The notes under the pieces were generated by a model that saw only the letters and a list, made by a program, of their open reading frames with translations, had not been told where the DNA came from and searched no databases. The position numbers and the translations under genes were made by a program. Below are positions 36,563 to 50,392 of a stretch of DNA of 64,000 nt, in pieces. Source of the DNA: Caballeronia arvi (GTDB lineage: Bacteria; Pseudomonadota; Gammaproteobacteria; Burkholderiales; Burkholderiaceae); the NCBI RefSeq assembly GCF_001544695.2, contig NZ_FCOM02000007.1, positions 186,001-250,000 of the forward strand, in the 5' to 3' direction. Within the stretch, counting starts at the first letter, position 1; every line of letters starts with the position of its first letter.

Positions 36563-36647
36563 GCCGACGTGGTGAAATTGGTAGACACGCTATCTTGAGG
36601 GGGTAGTGGCGAAAGCTGTGCGAGTTCGAGTCTCGCCGTCGGCACCA
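36563..36647 (+). tRNA. tRNA-Leu, anticodon GAG
   Basis: Class II tRNA of 85 bases with encoded CCA. The acceptor is GCCGACG/CGTCGGC. The anticodon loop TTGAGGG gives GAG, reading CUC and CUU. The T arm is CGAGT-TCGAGTC-TCG. It sits just before the nuo operon, as in related genomes, and no integrase is adjacent. Confidence 0.97.
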
Positions 36648-36655
36648 AAGTTATC

Positions 36656-36691
36656 CAATGCCAGCCGCATGCATCGCTTCGGCTGGCATTG
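36656..36691. repeat. Perfect 12-pair stem-loop after tRNA-Leu
   Basis: CAATGCCAGCCG (36656-36667) and CGGCTGGCATTG (36680-36691) are exact reverse complements, starting nine bases after the tRNA. There is no T-run, so intrinsic termination is doubtful. It may protect or process the tRNA 3' side or attenuate read-through into nuo. I see no convincing separate nuo promoter in 36692-36862. Confidence 0.7.
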
Positions 36692-36862
36692 TCACTTCTG
36701 GAGTACCCTTACGTTTTCGCAGCAGCATCGACATCGTCAAAGCGGTTGTCACAGTGTGCTGATATCGTGAGCGGTCCCAAGTGAAATCTCCCGCCGGGTG
36801 GTCCGTCCCGGCTGAAGCGCTCCAATCAATAACAGACCACATCTACCGATCTGAGGATAGCC

Positions 36863-37222
36863 TTGAACCTCGCACCCTATTACCCCGTCTTCTTGTTTCT
36901 TGTGGTGGGCCTTGGTTTAGGTATTGCGTTGGTTAGCATCGGCAAGATCCTCGGTCCCAACAAGCCCGACACCGAAAAGAACGCGCCGTACGAGTGCGGC
37001 TTCGAAGCGTTCGAAGACGCGCGTATGAAGTTCGATGTGCGTTACTATCTCGTCGCGATTCTTTTCATCATTTTCGATCTTGAGACGGCGTTCCTGTTTC
37101 CGTGGGGTGTTTCCCTGCGCGATATCGGCTGGCCTGGCTTCATCGCAATGATGATTTTTCTGCTCGAATTTTTGCTCGGCTTCGCCTACATCTGGAGAAA
37201 GGGCGGACTCGACTGGGAATGA
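36863..37222 (+). CDS. nuoA: NADH-quinone oxidoreductase subunit A
   Basis: Membrane subunit of complex I, 119 residues with three helices. The conserved loop [26 protein letters not shown] carries the cysteine exposed during active/deactive transitions in other species. Translation begins at TTG 36863, with GAGGATAG directly upstream; no ATG fits. It is the first gene of a colinear 14-gene nuo operon. Confidence 0.96.
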
Positions 37223-37283
37223 CAGTCAGATCACCGGATTCATGGGCGGCATTGGCTGGCTGCTCATCTGGAGTGGAAAACAA

Positions 37284-37763
37284 ATGAGTATCGAAGGGGT
37301 CTTGAAGGAAGGCTTTGTCACCACCACGGCTGACAAGCTGATCAACTGGACGCGCACCGGCTCCCTGTGGCCGATGACGTTCGGTCTCGCGTGCTGCGCG
37401 GTCGAGATGATGCATGCGGGCGCCGCCCGTTACGACCTGGATCGTTTCGGTGTGGTGTTCCGTCCGAGCCCGCGCCAGTCCGACGTGATGATCGTGGCCG
37501 GCACACTGTGCAACAAGATGGCGCCCGCGCTTCGTAAGGTGTACGACCAGATGGCCGAGCCGCGCTGGGTCATTTCGATGGGTTCGTGCGCGAACGGCGG
37601 CGGCTACTACCATTATTCGTATTCCGTCGTGCGTGGTTGCGACCGGATCGTGCCGGTCGATGTGTACGTTCCCGGTTGTCCTCCGACCGCCGAAGCCCTG
37701 GTCTACGGCGTGATCCAGTTGCAGGCGAAGATTCGCCGCACCAACACCATCGCCCGTCAGTAA
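37284..37763 (+). CDS. nuoB: NADH-quinone oxidoreductase subunit B
   Basis: Carries the terminal cluster N2 that passes electrons to quinone. Of 159 residues, the four ligands are Cys-37 and Cys-38 (LACCAVEMM), Cys-102 (GSCANGGG) and Cys-132 ([10 protein letters not shown]). The start ATG 37284 has GGAG upstream; the frame back to 37242 is non-conserved. It sits at the interface with NuoD and NuoH. Confidence 0.97.
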
Positions 37764-37783
37764 GGGCCTCAGTCTCCCCAACT

Positions 37784-38386
37784 ATGGCAAGCAAACTCGA
37801 GACCCTCAAAGCGAACCTCGAGACGGCGTTTGGCGACCGTCTCCAGAGCATCACCGAGTCGCTGGGTCAGGTGACGGTCGTCGTCAAGGCGGCCAACTAT
37901 CTGGACGTCTGCAAGCAACTGCGCGACGACACGTCGCTGCGCTTCGAGCAGCTCATGGACCTGTCCGGCGTCGATTACTCGACCTACGGCGACGGCGTCT
38001 ACGACGGCCCGCGTTTCGCGGCGGTCAGCCATCTTCTTTCCATCACGCACAACTGGCGCGTGCGCGTGCGCGTATTCGCTCCGGACGACGAAGTGCCCAT
38101 CGTGCCTTCGGTGGTCGATATCTGGTCGTCGGCGAACTGGTACGAACGTGAAGCGTTCGACCTCTACGGCATCGTGTTCGAAGGCCATCCGGACCTGCGC
38201 CGCATTCTCACGGACTATGGCTTCATCGGTCATCCGTTCCGCAAGGATTTCCCGGTTTCCGGCTACGTGGAAATGCGTTACGACCCGGAAGAGAAGCGCG
38301 TCGTGTATCAGCCTGTGACGATCGAGCCGCGCGAGATCACGCCGCGCGTGATTCGCGAAGATCGTTATGGCGGTCTGAAACATTAA
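37784..38386 (+). CDS. nuoC: NADH-quinone oxidoreductase subunit C
   Basis: A 200-residue peripheral-arm subunit (30-kDa family), separate from NuoD here, whereas it is fused to NuoD in E. coli. Family block [27 protein letters not shown] is followed by [12 protein letters not shown]. The ATG at 37784 begins MASKLETLK; the ribosome binding site is poor, suggesting coupling to nuoB, whose stop is 20 bases upstream. Confidence 0.96.
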   Translation: MASKLETLKANLETAFGDRLQSITESLGQVTVVVKAANYLDVCKQLRDDTSLRFEQLMDLSGVDYSTYGDGVYDGPRFAAVSHLLSITHNWRVRVRVFAPDDEVPIVPSVVDIWSSANWYEREAFDLYGIVFEGHPDLRRILTDYGFIGHPFRKDFPVSGYVEMRYDPEEKRVVYQPVTIEPREITPRVIREDRYGGLKH

Positions 38387-38395
38387 GAGAACGTC

Positions 38396-39649
38396 ATGGC
38401 AGAGATCAAAAATTACACGCTGAATTTCGGCCCGCAACACCCGGCAGCGCACGGCGTGCTGCGCCTCGTGCTCGAACTCGACGGCGAAGTGATTCAGCGC
38501 GCCGATCCGCACATCGGTCTGTTGCATCGCGCGACCGAGAAGCTCGCCGAGACCAAGACTTTCATTCAGTCCGTGCCGTACATGGACCGTCTCGACTACG
38601 TGTCGATGATGGTCAACGAGCACGGCTATGTGCTCGCCATCGAAAAGCTGCTCGGCATCGACGTGCCGATTCGCGCGAAATATATCCGCGTGCTGTTCGA
38701 CGAAATCACGCGCGTGCTGAACCACCTGATGTGGATCGGCTCGCACGCGCTCGACGTCGGCGCGATGGCGGTGTTTCTCTACGCGTTCCGTGAGCGCGAA
38801 GATCTGATGGACGTCTACGAGGCGGTGTCGGGCGCGCGCATGCACGCGGCTTACTATCGTCCGGGCGGTGTGTATCGCGATCTGCCGGATGCAATGCCGC
38901 GGTACAAGGCATCGAAGATCCGCAACGCGAAGGCGCTCGACAAGATGAACGAGACCCGTCAGGGCTCGTTGCTCGACTTCATCGAGGACTTCTTCAATCG
39001 TTTCCCTGGCTGTGTCGACGAGTACGAAACGCTGCTCACCGACAACCGCATCTGGAAGCAGCGTCTCGTGGGCATCGGTGTCGTGAGCCCGGAGCGCGCG
39101 TTGCAGATGGGCCTCTCGGGCGCGATGCTGCGCGGCTCGGGCATCGAATGGGATTTGCGCAAGAAGCAGCCGTACGAAGTGTACGATCAGCTCGACTTCG
39201 ACATCCCCGTCGGCGTGAATGGCGATTGCTACGACCGCTATCTGGTGCGCGTGGAAGAAATGCGCCAGTCGGTCCGCATCGCCCAACAGTGCATTGCGTG
39301 GCTGCGCAAGAATCCCGGCCCTGTGATGGTCGATAATCACAAGGTTGCGCCGCCGTCGCGCGTCGGCATGAAGAGCAACATGGAAGAGCTGATTCACCAT
39401 TTCAAGCTCTTCACCGAAGGCTTCCACGTGCCGGAAGGCGAAACGTACGCGGCCGTCGAGCATCCGAAGGGCGAATTCGGCATCTATCTGATTTCGGACG
39501 GCGCGAACAAGCCGTATCGCCTGAAGATTCGCGCGCCGGGCTATGCACACCTCGCAGCGCTCGACGAAATGGCGCGAGGCCACATGATCGCCGACGCTGT
39601 GACGATCATCGGTACGCAAGACATCGTGTTCGGCGAGATCGATCGCTGA
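38396..39649 (+). CDS. nuoD: NADH-quinone oxidoreductase subunit D
   Basis: A 417-residue 49-kDa subunit that forms the quinone pocket with NuoB. The N-terminal [14 protein letters not shown] contains the His of the quinone site. [18 protein letters not shown] and a C-terminal FGEIDR are conserved. The nickel ligands of the related hydrogenases are absent, as expected. It starts nine bases after the nuoC stop. Confidence 0.97.
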   Translation: MAEIKNYTLNFGPQHPAAHGVLRLVLELDGEVIQRADPHIGLLHRATEKLAETKTFIQSVPYMDRLDYVSMMVNEHGYVLAIEKLLGIDVPIRAKYIRVLFDEITRVLNHLMWIGSHALDVGAMAVFLYAFREREDLMDVYEAVSGARMHAAYYRPGGVYRDLPDAMPRYKASKIRNAKALDKMNETRQGSLLDFIEDFFNRFPGCVDEYETLLTDNRIWKQRLVGIGVVSPERALQMGLSGAMLRGSGIEWDLRKKQPYEVYDQLDFDIPVGVNGDCYDRYLVRVEEMRQSVRIAQQCIAWLRKNPGPVMVDNHKVAPPSRVGMKSNMEELIHHFKLFTEGFHVPEGETYAAVEHPKGEFGIYLISDGANKPYRLKIRAPGYAHLAALDEMARGHMIADAVTIIGTQDIVFGEIDR

Positions 39650-39736
39650 TCTCATTCGCCGCTTGCGCGGTGCGCTCGTCGAGCCGCCGCGCAGGAAAAG
39701 CGGAAGCACTAACAGGAACCCGCAGGAACGCCAGGT

Positions 39737-39762
39737 CTGCCGCAACACGAAGGACGCGGCAG
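39737..39762 (+). repeat. Inverted repeat in the nuoD-nuoE gap
   Basis: CTGCCGC (39737-39743) pairs with GCGGCAG (39756-39762), followed by GTTTTCG. This 152-base gap is the second largest inside the operon. The structure could be a weak attenuator or an RNA processing site. Confidence 0.45.
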
Positions 39763-39801
39763 GTTTTCGTTCGGTAGGAATTGAAAGAGTCGTGTCTGAA
39801 A

Positions 39802-40287
39802 ATGATCTCAGCTGAAGGCCTGAAAGAAATCGATCGCGCGGTCGCGAAGTATCCCGCCGAGCAAAAGCAATCGGCGGTGATGGCGGCGCTCGCTGTCGCT
39901 CAGGAAGAGCATGGTTGGCTCTCGCCGGACATCATGCAGTTCGTCGCCGATTACCTGAGCATGCCGCCCGTCGCGGTACAGGAAGTCGCCACGTTCTACA
40001 CGATGTACGAACTGAAGCCGGTCGGTAAGCACAAGATCACGCTCTGCACGAACCTGCCTTGCCAGCTCGGTCCGGACGGCGGTTCGGACAGTGCCGCGGA
40101 GTATCTCAGGCAGAAGCTCGGCATCGATTTCGGCGAGACCACGCCGGACGGCAAGTTCACGCTGAAGGAAGGCGAATGCTTCGGCGCGTGCGGCGACGCA
40201 CCCGTGATGCTCGTGAACAACCATCGCATGTGCAGCTTCATGAGCCGCGAGAAGATCGACCAGTTGATCGAGGACCTTTCGAAATGA
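39802..40287 (+). CDS. nuoE: NADH-quinone oxidoreductase subunit E
   Basis: A 161-residue thioredoxin-fold subunit with the 2Fe-2S cluster N1a. Its ligands are Cys-82, Cys-87, Cys-126 and Cys-130 (CTNLPC and CFGAC). Part of the NADH dehydrogenase module with NuoF and NuoG. ATG 39802 gives the conserved [10 protein letters not shown] start; the frame continues to a TTG at 39781. The stop overlaps the nuoF ATG. Confidence 0.96.
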   Translation: MISAEGLKEIDRAVAKYPAEQKQSAVMAALAVAQEEHGWLSPDIMQFVADYLSMPPVAVQEVATFYTMYELKPVGKHKITLCTNLPCQLGPDGGSDSAAEYLRQKLGIDFGETTPDGKFTLKEGECFGACGDAPVMLVNNHRMCSFMSREKIDQLIEDLSK

Positions 40288-41606
40288 CGTCACTCCACGA
40301 TCGTCACATCAAGCCGCTGATCCTCGCCGGGCTGAATGGCGAGAACTGGCATCTCGAAGATTACGTCGCGCGCGGCGGCTACAAGCAGCTGCGCCGCATT
40401 CTCGAAGAAAAGATTCCGCAGGAGCAGGTGATCGCCGACGTCAAGGCGTCGGGGCTGCGCGGCCGCGGCGGTGCGGGCTTCCCGACCGGCCTGAAGTGGA
40501 GCTTCATGCCGCGTCAGTTCCCGGGGCAGAAGTATCTCGTCTGCAATTCGGACGAAGGCGAACCGGGCACGTTCAAGGACCGCGATATCCTGCGCTGGAA
40601 CCCGCACGCGCTGATCGAAGGCATGGCCATCGGCGCGTATGCGATGGGCATCACCGTCGGCTACAACTACATCCACGGCGAGATTTTCGAAGTCTATAAG
40701 GTGTTCGAAGCGGCGCTCGAAGAAGCGCGCGCGGCGGGCTATCTCGGCGCGAACATTCTCGGCTCGGGCTTCTCGTTCGAGCTGTATGCGCACCACGGTT
40801 ATGGCGCGTACATCTGCGGCGAAGAGACTGCGCTGCTCGAATCGCTGGAAGGCAAGAAGGGCCAGCCGCGTTTCAAGCCGCCTTTCCCGGCGAGCTTCGG
40901 CGTGTATGGCAAGCCGACGACCATCAACAACACCGAGACGTTTGCGGCCGTGCCTTTCCTGCTGGAAATCGGGCCGCAGAATTACCTCGAGATCGGCAAG
41001 CCGAACAACGGCGGCACGAAGATCTTCTCCGTGTCAGGCGATGTGAATCGTCCGGGCAACTATGAAGTTCCGCTCGGCACGCCGTTCTCGACGCTCATGG
41101 AACTGGCGGGCGGCGTGCGCGGCAAGTCGGTCAAGGCCGTGATTCCGGGTGGTTCGTCCGCACCGGTCGTGCCGGGCGAGATGATGCTCGCCACCGACAT
41201 GGACTACGATTCGATCGCGAAGGCCGGCTCCATGCTGGGCTCGGGCGCGGTCATCGTGATGAACGAGACGCGTTGCATGGTGCGCTCGCTGCTGCGCCTG
41301 TCGTACTTCTATTACGAAGAGTCGTGCGGCCAGTGCACGCCGTGTCGTGAAGGCACCGGCTGGCTCTATCGCGTGGTGCATCGCATCGAGCACGGTCTCG
41401 GCCGCAAGGAAGATCTGGATCTGCTGAACTCTGTCGCGGAAAACATCATGGGCCGCACGATCTGCGCGCTCGGCGATGCAGCCGCGATGCCCGTGCGCGG
41501 CATGCTCAAGCACTTCTGGGACGAATTCGAATATCACGTCGAGCACAAGCACTGTCTCGTCGGCGGGCACGCGCATCATGCGGCGTCCGAAGCGCTTACC
41601 GCGTAA
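40284..41606 (+). CDS. nuoF: NADH-quinone oxidoreductase subunit F
   Basis: A 440-residue NADH- and FMN-binding subunit. [13 protein letters not shown] and the glycine-rich [14 protein letters not shown] bind nucleotide and flavin. Cluster N3 ligands are Cys-348, Cys-351, Cys-354 (CGQCTPC) and Cys-394. It overlaps nuoE as ATGA; upstream in-frame sequence is the nuoE shadow. Confidence 0.97.
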   Translation: MTSLHDRHIKPLILAGLNGENWHLEDYVARGGYKQLRRILEEKIPQEQVIADVKASGLRGRGGAGFPTGLKWSFMPRQFPGQKYLVCNSDEGEPGTFKDRDILRWNPHALIEGMAIGAYAMGITVGYNYIHGEIFEVYKVFEAALEEARAAGYLGANILGSGFSFELYAHHGYGAYICGEETALLESLEGKKGQPRFKPPFPASFGVYGKPTTINNTETFAAVPFLLEIGPQNYLEIGKPNNGGTKIFSVSGDVNRPGNYEVPLGTPFSTLMELAGGVRGKSVKAVIPGGSSAPVVPGEMMLATDMDYDSIAKAGSMLGSGAVIVMNETRCMVRSLLRLSYFYYEESCGQCTPCREGTGWLYRVVHRIEHGLGRKEDLDLLNSVAENIMGRTICALGDAAAMPVRGMLKHFWDEFEYHVEHKHCLVGGHAHHAASEALTA

Positions 41607-41658
41607 TCAGGCGCGCAGTCAGATGCGCAAGATAAGAGGTTGAGGACCATTCCCCATC

Positions 41659-43998
41659 ATGGTTGAACTAGAAATTGACGGCAAGACGGTCGAGGTGCCT
41701 GAAGGCAGCATGGTGATCCAGGCTGCGCACAAGGTCGATACGTACATTCCTCACTTCTGCTATCACAAGAAGCTGTCGATCGCGGCGAACTGCCGGATGT
41801 GCCTCGTCGAAGTCGAAAAGATGCCGAAGGCCGTCCCCGCCTGTGCCACGCCGGTGTCGGCGGGCATGGTGGTGCGCACCACTTCCGACAAGGCCGTGAA
41901 GGCCCAGCAGTCGGTGATGGAATTCCTGCTGATCAACCACCCGCTCGATTGCCCGATCTGCGATCAGGGCGGCGAGTGCCAACTGCAGGATCTGGCCGTC
42001 GGTTACGGCAAGTCGCAGTCGCGCTATAGCGAAGAAAAGCGCGTCGTGTTCCACAAGAACGTCGGTCCGCTCATCTCGATGGAAGAGATGTCGCGCTGCA
42101 TCCACTGCACCCGTTGCGTGCGCTTCGGCCAGGAAGTCGCCGGCGTGATGGAGCTCGGCATGCTGGGCCGCGGCGAGCATTCGGAGATCACGTCGTTCGT
42201 CGGCAAGACGGTGGATTCGGAGCTGTCGGGCAACATGATCGACCTGTGCCCGGTCGGCGCGCTGACGAGCAAGCCGTTCCGCTACAGCGCGCGGACGTGG
42301 GAATTGTCGCGCCGCAAGTCGGTGAGCCCGCACGATTCCGTCGGCGCGAACCTCGTCGTGCAGGTGAAGAACAACCGCGTGATGCGCGTTCTGCCGATGG
42401 AAAACGAAGCCATCAACGAATGCTGGATCTCGGACAAGGATCGCTTCTCGTACGAAGGCCTGAACGGCGACGACCGTCTGACCACGCCGATGCTGAAGCA
42501 AGGCGGCAACTGGATCGAAACCGACTGGCAGACCGCGCTCGAATACGTGGCGAAGGGTCTGAAGGGCATCAAGGCCGATCATGGCGCGAACGCTATCGCT
42601 GCCCTGGCCACGCCGCACAGCACTGTCGAAGAACTGCATCTGTTGAAGCAACTGGCTGAAGGCGTCGGTACGCCGAACGTCGATTTCCGTCTGCGCCAGA
42701 ACGATTTCTCGGCGCCGGTGGGCGTCGGTGCGCCGTGGCTCGGCACGAAGATCGCGGATCTGTCGTACATCGACACGGCGTTCGTGATCGGCTCGTTCCT
42801 GCGTCGCGATCACCCGCTGTTCGCAGCGCGTCTGCGCCAGGCCGCGAAGAGCGGTGCGAAGATTACGTTCCTCAACGCCAGCAACGACGACTCGCTGATT
42901 CCGACCGCGCATCGTCTGGTCGCGGCGCCTTCCGCGTGGCTCGATCAGCTCGCGGGCATCGCGGCAGCCGTCTCCGAAGCGCGCGGCGTCGCGCTGCCGG
43001 ACGCGTTCGCGGGCCGCGAAGTATCGGCTGCGGCGAAGGACGTGGCGGCATCGCTGTCGGCGGGCGAGAAGCGCGTCGTGCTGCTCGGCAACCTCGCGGT
43101 TCAGCATCCGGACTTTGCACAGATTCAGGCGGCGGCGCAGTGGATCGCCGACAATACCGGCGCGACGCTCGGCTTCCTCACGGAAGGCGCGAACTCCGTC
43201 GGCGCGCATCTCGTCGATGCGCTTCCGGGCGAGGGCGGTCTCAACGCACGCGAAGTGTTCGAGCAACCGCGCAAGGGCTACGTGTTGCTGAACGCCGAAC
43301 CGGAATACGACACGGCCAATCCGGCGCAGGCCATCGCCGCGCTGAAGGCGGCTGAAATGGTCGTCGTGATGTCGCCGTTCAAGCACGGCATGGACTATGC
43401 GGACGTGCTGCTGCCGGTTGCGCCGTTCACGGAAACGTCGGGCACGTTTGTCAACGCAGAAGGTACGGCGCAGTCGTTCAACGGCGTCGTGCGCGCGCTG
43501 GGCGATACGCGTCCGGGCTGGAAGGTGCTGCGCGTGCTGGGCACGATCCTCAACTTGCCGGGCTTCGAGTTCGACACGGCCGAAGAAGTGCGCATCGCGG
43601 CGCTCGGTACGGGCGATCTGACTGCGCGTCTGTCGAACAAGACGTCGGTGACGGCCGCACGCGCCGCATCGAATGTGACGCTGAACGGCAGCGGGCTGCA
43701 GCGTCTCGCCGATGTGCCGATCTATCACGCCGATGCGCTCGTGCGCCGCGCGCCGTCGCTGCATCTGACGGCGGCCGCCCGCGCTGCGAACGTGGCCGGT
43801 CTTCCGACCGCGCTCTTCGACAAGCTCGGTCTGAAGGACGGCGAAGCAGTGCGTATCAAGCAGGGCAACCTGTCGGTGACGTTGCCCGCGGTCCGCGATG
43901 CGAATCTCGCGGAATCGGTGGTCCGCGTGTCGGCGGGCACGACGGCTGGCGCCGCGCTCGGCGGCCTGTTCGGTGAACTGGTAGTGGAGAAGGCGTAA
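41659..43998 (+). CDS. nuoG: NADH-quinone oxidoreductase subunit G
   Basis: A 779-residue electron-relay subunit. The 2Fe-2S ligands are Cys-34, 45, 48 and 62. Cluster N5 uses His-94, Cys-98, 101 and 107, and cluster N4 uses Cys-147, 150, 153 and 197. The rest is a molybdopterin-oxidoreductase-like domain without cofactor, with Ala-rich C-terminal parts that vary between species. It starts 52 bases after nuoF. Confidence 0.97.
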   Translation: MVELEIDGKTVEVPEGSMVIQAAHKVDTYIPHFCYHKKLSIAANCRMCLVEVEKMPKAVPACATPVSAGMVVRTTSDKAVKAQQSVMEFLLINHPLDCPICDQGGECQLQDLAVGYGKSQSRYSEEKRVVFHKNVGPLISMEEMSRCIHCTRCVRFGQEVAGVMELGMLGRGEHSEITSFVGKTVDSELSGNMIDLCPVGALTSKPFRYSARTWELSRRKSVSPHDSVGANLVVQVKNNRVMRVLPMENEAINECWISDKDRFSYEGLNGDDRLTTPMLKQGGNWIETDWQTALEYVAKGLKGIKADHGANAIAALATPHSTVEELHLLKQLAEGVGTPNVDFRLRQNDFSAPVGVGAPWLGTKIADLSYIDTAFVIGSFLRRDHPLFAARLRQAAKSGAKITFLNASNDDSLIPTAHRLVAAPSAWLDQLAGIAAAVSEARGVALPDAFAGREVSAAAKDVAASLSAGEKRVVLLGNLAVQHPDFAQIQAAAQWIADNTGATLGFLTEGANSVGAHLVDALPGEGGLNAREVFEQPRKGYVLLNAEPEYDTANPAQAIAALKAAEMVVVMSPFKHGMDYADVLLPVAPFTETSGTFVNAEGTAQSFNGVVRALGDTRPGWKVLRVLGTILNLPGFEFDTAEEVRIAALGTGDLTARLSNKTSVTAARAASNVTLNGSGLQRLADVPIYHADALVRRAPSLHLTAAARAANVAGLPTALFDKLGLKDGEAVRIKQGNLSVTLPAVRDANLAESVVRVSAGTTAGAALGGLFGELVVEKA

Positions 43999-44000
43999 AA

Positions 44001-45065
44001 ATGGGCTTGTTCGATACGATCAACGCAGGCGGCACGCAGCTTCTGGGCGTCGCATGGCCGACGGTGTGGGCGCTGGTCCGCATCCTCGTGGTGGCGGTTG
44101 TCATTCTGCTGTGCGTGGCGTACCTGATTCTCTGGGAACGCAAGCTCATCGGCTGGATGCACGTCCGTCTTGGTCCGAATCGCGTCGGTCCTGCGGGTCT
44201 CTTGCAGCCGATCGCGGACGTCCTGAAGCTGCTGCTGAAGGAAGTGATTCAGCCGACGCAGGCGAGCCGGTGGATCTACATGATCGCGCCGATCATGACC
44301 GTGGTGCCTGCGTTCGCGGTGTGGGCGGTCATTCCGTTCCAGGCGCAAGCCGTGCTCGGCGACATCAACGCAGGCCTGCTGTATGCCATGGCGATTTCGT
44401 CGATCGGCGTGTACGGCGTGATCCTGGCGGGCTGGGCGTCGAATTCGAAGTACGCGTTCCTCGGCGCGATGCGCGCAGCCGCGCAGATGGTGTCCTACGA
44501 AATTTCGATGGGCTTCGCGCTCGTCGTCGTGCTGATGGTCGCGGGCACGCTGAACATGTCGGAAATCGTGCACTCGCAGCAGCGCGGCATGTTCGCGGGC
44601 TGGGGCGTCAACTTCCTGTCGTGGAACTGGCTGCCGCTTCTGCCGATGTTCGTCGTGTACTTCATCTCGGGCATTGCCGAAACGAACCGTCACCCGTTCG
44701 ACGTGGTGGAAGGTGAATCGGAAATCGTCGCAGGCCACATGATCGATTACTCGGGCATGGCGTTCGCGCTGTTCTTCCTCGCCGAGTACATCAACATGAT
44801 CGTGATCTCGGCGATCGCCACGACGCTGTTCCTCGGCGGCTGGGATGCACCGTTCGGCTTCCTGTCGTTCATTCCGGGCGTATTCTGGTTCGTCTTCAAG
44901 GTTTTCCTGCTGCTGTCGGTCTTCATCTGGGCGCGTGCGACGTTCCCGCGTTACCGCTACGACCAGATCATGCGTCTCGGCTGGAAGGTGTTCCTGCCGG
45001 TGTCGGTGATCTGGGTGGTCGTGGTCGGTTTCTGGATCATGTCGCCGCTCAACATCTGGAAGTAG
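44001..45065 (+). CDS. nuoH: NADH-quinone oxidoreductase subunit H
   Basis: A 354-residue membrane subunit of eight helices linking the quinone site to the pump. [36 protein letters not shown], the signature loop, is intact (about residues 46-81), and [19 protein letters not shown] holds the conserved acidic cluster. GGAG lies ten bases before the ATG. It follows nuoG by two bases. Confidence 0.97.
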   Translation: MGLFDTINAGGTQLLGVAWPTVWALVRILVVAVVILLCVAYLILWERKLIGWMHVRLGPNRVGPAGLLQPIADVLKLLLKEVIQPTQASRWIYMIAPIMTVVPAFAVWAVIPFQAQAVLGDINAGLLYAMAISSIGVYGVILAGWASNSKYAFLGAMRAAAQMVSYEISMGFALVVVLMVAGTLNMSEIVHSQQRGMFAGWGVNFLSWNWLPLLPMFVVYFISGIAETNRHPFDVVEGESEIVAGHMIDYSGMAFALFFLAEYINMIVISAIATTLFLGGWDAPFGFLSFIPGVFWFVFKVFLLLSVFIWARATFPRYRYDQIMRLGWKVFLPVSVIWVVVVGFWIMSPLNIWK

Positions 45066-45101
45066 TCGGACGAACCCAGGACAAGAGCGGACGAAATCAT
45101 C

Positions 45102-45590
45102 ATGAACGCAATTCAGAACTTCTTCAAAACCTTCTTCCTGACCGAGCTGCTGAAGGGTCTCGCGCTGACGGGCCGTTACACGTTCCAGCGCAAGATCACC
45201 GTGCAGTTCCCGGAAGAGAAGACGCCTATCTCGCCGCGTTTCCGCGGCCTGCACGCGCTGCGCCGCTACGAGAATGGCGAAGAGCGCTGCATTGCCTGCA
45301 AGCTGTGCGAAGCGGTGTGCCCGGCGATGGCGATCACGATCGAATCGGAAACGCGCGCGGACAACACGCGCCGCACGACGCGCTACGACATCGACCTGAC
45401 CAAATGCATCTTCTGCGGTTTCTGCGAAGAGAGCTGCCCGGTCGATTCGATCGTCGAAACGCACATCCTCGAATATCACGGCGAAAAGCGCGGCGATCTG
45501 TATTTCACGAAGGACATGCTGCTCGCGGTGGGCGATCGCTACGAGCAGGAAATCGCCGCAGCGAAGGCGGCGGACGCGCCTTATCGTTGA
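45102..45590 (+). CDS. nuoI: NADH-quinone oxidoreductase subunit I
   Basis: A 162-residue ferredoxin-like subunit with two 4Fe-4S clusters (N6a, N6b). Ligands are Cys-63, 66, 69, 73 and Cys-102, 105, 108, 112, in [12 protein letters not shown] and [12 protein letters not shown]. An amphipathic N-terminal helix docks it to the membrane arm. A 167-base gap with an inverted repeat follows. Confidence 0.97.
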   Translation: MNAIQNFFKTFFLTELLKGLALTGRYTFQRKITVQFPEEKTPISPRFRGLHALRRYENGEERCIACKLCEAVCPAMAITIESETRADNTRRTTRYDIDLTKCIFCGFCEESCPVDSIVETHILEYHGEKRGDLYFTKDMLLAVGDRYEQEIAAAKAADAPYR

Positions 45591-45599
45591 TTGACGCGA

Positions 45600-45639
45600 G
45601 ATGCCGGAGCGCTCGGTTTAGCACCTGGGTTCCGGCATC
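45600..45639. repeat. Inverted repeat in the nuoI-nuoJ gap
   Basis: GATGCCGGA (45600-45608) and TCCGGCATC (45631-45639) are perfect complements, starting nine bases after the nuoI stop. No T-run follows directly. The site divides peripheral-arm genes from the membrane-arm genes nuoJ-N and may set their relative mRNA levels. Confidence 0.6.
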
Positions 45640-45757
45640 GAGCTGAAGCGATTTTGTTGTTGCTGTTTGGCACACTGCGGCGCGCGCCGAGGGCGACTCC
45701 TGTCCGAAAGCGCCGACACACCATGCCTGATGATGGCCTAACGATGAACCGGTAATC

Positions 45758-46447
45758 ATGGAATTCACAACCGTACTGTTCTATATCTTCGCGCTGCTGC
45801 TGACCGTGTCCGCGCTGAAGGTGATCACCTCGCGCAACCCGGTGTCATCCGCGCTCTTTCTCGTGCTCGCGTTCTTCAACGCCGCCGCGATCTGGATGCT
45901 GCTGCAAGCCGAATTCCTCGCGATCCTGCTGGTTCTCGTCTATGTCGGCGCGGTGATGGTGCTGTTCCTCTTCGTCGTGATGATGCTCGACATCAACATC
46001 GACGTATTGCGGCGCGATTTCAAGCGTTTCGTGCCGCTCGCGAGCATCGTCGGCGCGATCATCGTGATCGAGACGGCGCTGATCCTGTGGCACGGCTACG
46101 GCGCGACGACGACGCCGCTGCGCGATGCAGCCGCAGGCGCGGGCGTCTCCGGCGCGGCGCTGATGCCGAACACGCAGCTCATCGGCAAGGTCATCTACAC
46201 GGACTATATTTTCGCGTTCGAAATTGCGGGCCTCGTGCTGCTCGTCGCGATCATCGCGGCAATCTCGCTCACGATCCGCGACAAGAAGGACAAGAAGACG
46301 CAGACCGTCAGCCAGCAAGTCAAGGTGCGCGCTTCGGATCGCGTGCGTCTCGTGAAGATGCAGGCGGAAAAAGATGCGCCCGACGCCACGACGGAACCGG
46401 CCGTGACCGGCAACATCGGCGCGGGCACCGTCGACAACAAGGGCTGA
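45758..46447 (+). CDS. nuoJ: NADH-quinone oxidoreductase subunit J
   Basis: A 229-residue five-helix membrane subunit (ND6-like). It has [55 protein letters not shown], where the pi-bulge glycine helix of ND6 lies. The C-terminal 60 residues are hydrophilic and longer than in E. coli. ATG 45758 gives [14 protein letters not shown]. Confidence 0.95.
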   Translation: MEFTTVLFYIFALLLTVSALKVITSRNPVSSALFLVLAFFNAAAIWMLLQAEFLAILLVLVYVGAVMVLFLFVVMMLDINIDVLRRDFKRFVPLASIVGAIIVIETALILWHGYGATTTPLRDAAAGAGVSGAALMPNTQLIGKVIYTDYIFAFEIAGLVLLVAIIAAISLTIRDKKDKKTQTVSQQVKVRASDRVRLVKMQAEKDAPDATTEPAVTGNIGAGTVDNKG

Positions 46448-46467
46448 GCGCGAAGGAGAAATCGAAT

Positions 46468-46773
46468 ATGTTGAGTCTTGCCCATTACCTCGTGCTCGGT
46501 GCGATCCTCTTTGCGATCAGCATCGTCGGCATCTTCCTGAACCGCCGCAACGTCATCATCATCCTGATGGCGATCGAGCTGATGCTGCTCGCGGTGAACA
46601 CCAATTTCGTCGCGTTCTCGCACTATCTGGGCGACGTGCACGGCCAGATCTTCGTGTTCTTCGTCCTGACCGTGGCCGCGGCTGAAGCCGCGATCGGTCT
46701 CGCGATTCTCGTGACCCTGTTCCGTAGCCTCGACACGATCAACGTCGAGGACCTCGATCAGCTCAAAGGTTAA
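46468..46773 (+). CDS. nuoK: NADH-quinone oxidoreductase subunit K
   Basis: A 101-residue, three-helix ND4L homologue. The two buried glutamates of the proton path lie in [11 protein letters not shown] and [14 protein letters not shown] 46468 has GAAGGAG upstream. The open frame reaches back through nuoJ but is not coding there. It ends 17 bases before nuoL. Confidence 0.96.
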   Translation: MLSLAHYLVLGAILFAISIVGIFLNRRNVIIILMAIELMLLAVNTNFVAFSHYLGDVHGQIFVFFVLTVAAAEAAIGLAILVTLFRSLDTINVEDLDQLKG

Positions 46774-46790
46774 TTTCAGGCTAGGCTGTT

Positions 46791-48854
<2,064 letters not shown>

Positions 48855-48867
48855 GGCGAGGGATCCT

Positions 48868-50367
<1,500 letters not shown>

Positions 50368-50392
50368 CGTCGTGAGGAGGAACTAAGAGATC

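Noticed and set aside
41668..43764. Open frame of 698 codons on the minus strand
   Set aside because: Antisense to nuoG; no domain and no ribosome binding site.
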